Source of the DNA: Cymbidium sinense
Lineage: Eukaryota > Streptophyta > Magnoliopsida > Asparagales > Orchidaceae
Length of the DNA stretch: 64,000 bases
NCBI GenBank assembly: GCA_021442155.1
Contig: CM038214.1
Coordinates: 55,274,514 to 55,338,513 of the forward strand
Direction of reading: 5' to 3'
Shown: in pieces, positions 62,231 to 64,000 of the stretch
Layout: each line of letters begins with the position of its first letter
Numbering within the stretch: the first letter of the stretch is position 1
The notes under the pieces: model-generated
Seen by the model: the letters and a program-made list of their open reading frames with translations, nothing else
What the model was told of the DNA's origin: nothing
Database searches by the model: none
Program-made: the position numbers and the translations under genes

Positions 62231-62794
62231 AGACCAAGAGTATCAACTATAGCAAGATACTCAACCAGAAAGACAGTGGATACAAGAAGAAGTATTAGAA
62301 ACAAGCTTAAACTATCAGCCATTGAATCCAGGCTAAGATAGATGACATAGAGGTTGTATAATTATAGACATTCTAAATAGTTCTAACCACTGACTTAGCT
62401 TAGAATTATAATTCAGATATAGCCCAAATCTATAAAATACCATAGGGCATAGTGCAAAAAAGAAATGCCAGAGCTATAAGTAGAAGTTTAGGGCACAACA
62501 AGCTTACCAATCTCAAATAAAGGACTACAAAGAATTCCCACAGAATATAGTCAACAATAATGCCACATTACAAGGGTAATACAGAGGTAGAAGCAATACT
62601 ACAACAAGGGACAGGATCCTAAATCTACATCAGCAAGAACCACCCAATTCACAAAAAGACATTATAGCAATCGGACATAGTAATCCGTGAACCAAGGCTA
62701 TCAACTGATGATCCTGAGGTAGGAATTGAGAAATCATAGAAGGCAATTTAGGATTGTGACCTTGAGGACAAGGTCAGTGTGGGGAGGGGAGTAA

Positions 62795-64000
62795 TGATAT
62801 GAATCCATATCCCCAAATCAACAAAAGAAATAAAAGAGATAGAACAAGGCCAAGTTGGCTAAAGCACTTCACAAATATACCCAAAATATAACATCAACAG
62901 AGAGTAAGTTACATGCTCAGACCAGAGAGAGTGAAGATTATAATTATACAAAACAAATATAACAGCTTTTACAACAACAAGATAATATCCAAAGGAACAG
63001 CCTATCCTAAATACAAGATATATGAAAGTCAATCAAAATCTCACAGATTACAACTAACTTACAGAGGAATAATACACATCAGAAACCAAGATGAGCAACA
63101 GAGAGCATAACAAGAATAACAGCCATTACAGAACCAACACTACAGATGGCCAGAATAACAGAGGGAGGTGCTATTTCCAGATTAAAGCCTACAATAATAT
63201 CCAGAGACAGAAACCATGCAAATACTAACAGTAACAATAAACTAAACCAACAGAAGCCATATCCAAAGCCGGCCTGAAAGTAAATCCCATAACAGAAATA
63301 ACTGCCAAAAGAACAGATGCTCGATAGCAAGAAAACAAGAAGATTAGTTACAGTAAGATAACATATTATTCATACCTCAACTGCCAGAACGATTGAAGCA
63401 AGTTTGATAACAGACTGTAACAGAAAGTAACAACTTGTAACAGAAAGTAGTTAGGCTTGCATAGATAGCTCAGATCCAAGCTAAAGAAGGTAAAACAGAA
63501 AGTATAAATAGAGATCAGAAGCCAAACAGAAAGGAATCAAGAATTTCAGAAAGAAACTTATCTTCTTCAGTCTCCCTCTTCTTCTCTTCCTCTTGCGCAT
63601 CTTTCCTCTTGGTTTTCCTCACCGAAAACCGCCGTTCTTCATCGGAGAACCTAGGTTTCTCCTTCGATCCCAGCCGCACCCCCCTTTTCCCTCTCAGGAG
63701 CGACGACGGCTCAAATGGTCGAAGGAAACGAAACAAAACCCTGATTAAGGAAAGCTTCCTCTAGAAGCTTCATCCCAGAAACCGCCATACTAACCCAATC
63801 AAGGGTTCAGATTCATTCCAGGGAGCACAGAACAAGGCAAGGAATCAAGCCACTCTGAAGGCAGCGCGTGTAATCCACTAACGGCAGATAGGCATCAAGA
63901 ACCGCATGATCTAAAACCAAATCCAAGGGCAGAGAAGAAACCAAGCAATCCGATGACTCAAGATCAGTTCAAGAGAAACTCAATCCAAGTGAGGAGATCT
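62795..64000 (+). repeat. 3' LTR (cut by the window end)
   Basis: First about 1.2 kb of the 3' LTR, aligned with 59898-61080. TATAAATAG at 63503-63511. The 73- and 83-codon minus-strand open frames here are incidental. Confidence 0.88.

Larger units (their letters stand above)
59898..64000 (+). mobile_element. Internally deleted Ty3/gypsy LTR retrotransposon (gag plus pol tail), runs off the window
   Basis: The 5' LTR (59898 to about 61246) and the 3' LTR (62795 to beyond 64000) both start TGATATGAATCC and are very alike, differing by scattered substitutions and indels of a few bases. The internal region is only about 1.55 kb. It codes for gag (broken frames) with a CCHC zinc knuckle (CFNCEEKYHRGHIC, about 62150-62195), and just before the 3' LTR retains LEDKVSV (62758-62781), the usual last residues of Ty3/gypsy polyproteins. 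A purine tract GGGGAGGGGAG precedes the 3' LTR. Protease, reverse transcriptase and integrase are missing, so the element would need proteins from a relative. Confidence 0.88.

Overview
The window looks like nuclear DNA of a flowering plant. It is AT-rich, genes have GT-AG introns, plant Ty3/gypsy, copia and RTE-type LINE remnants are everywhere, and the two recognisable genes are plant-specific families (DRM DNA methyltransferase and DEK1 phytocalpain). I cannot name the species. The very long transposon-filled introns point to a genome with expanded introns.

Layout. 1-4.1 kb is AT-rich DNA with one solo copia-type LTR (1471-2348, flanked by ATAAT). From 4543 to 41247 on the + strand lies one gene for a DRM1/DRM2-type de novo cytosine methyltransferase. 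A cluster of short 5' exons (4.5-5.6 kb) is followed by introns of about 19.0, 10.6, 1.2 and 3.5 kb, and the whole catalytic domain sits in one 1.16-kb exon (40085-41247). The exon for the acidic N-terminus is tandemly triplicated with its flanking introns. A reading-frame break just upstream of the catalytic domain means the gene is damaged, spliced unusually, or carries a sequence error. The introns hold four RTE LINE fragments, a complete decayed Ty3/gypsy element (15258-21274) nested in one of them, a hAT transposase remnant, an unclassified dispersed repeat in three copies, fold-back elements, LTR-like GC-rich islands and local tandem duplications.

41.3-51.9 kb is intergenic, with fragments of Ty3/gypsy pol on the minus strand, a plant-transposon gag-like fragment and another LINE. 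From 58066 down to 51952 on the minus strand is a DEK1 pseudogene. At least seven exons of the multi-spanning membrane domain and loop region can be read, but with frameshifts, a stop codon, a lost splice donor, a deletion and a small duplication, and no calpain protease exons. From 59898 to the window end is a relatively young Ty3/gypsy derivative with two long LTRs, a gag region and the last few codons of pol; the rest of pol is missing.

Biological link: DRM enzymes carry out RNA-directed DNA methylation, which silences transposons. Here the gene for such an enzyme carries many such transposons in its own introns, so its expression may depend on the silencing it performs (inference).
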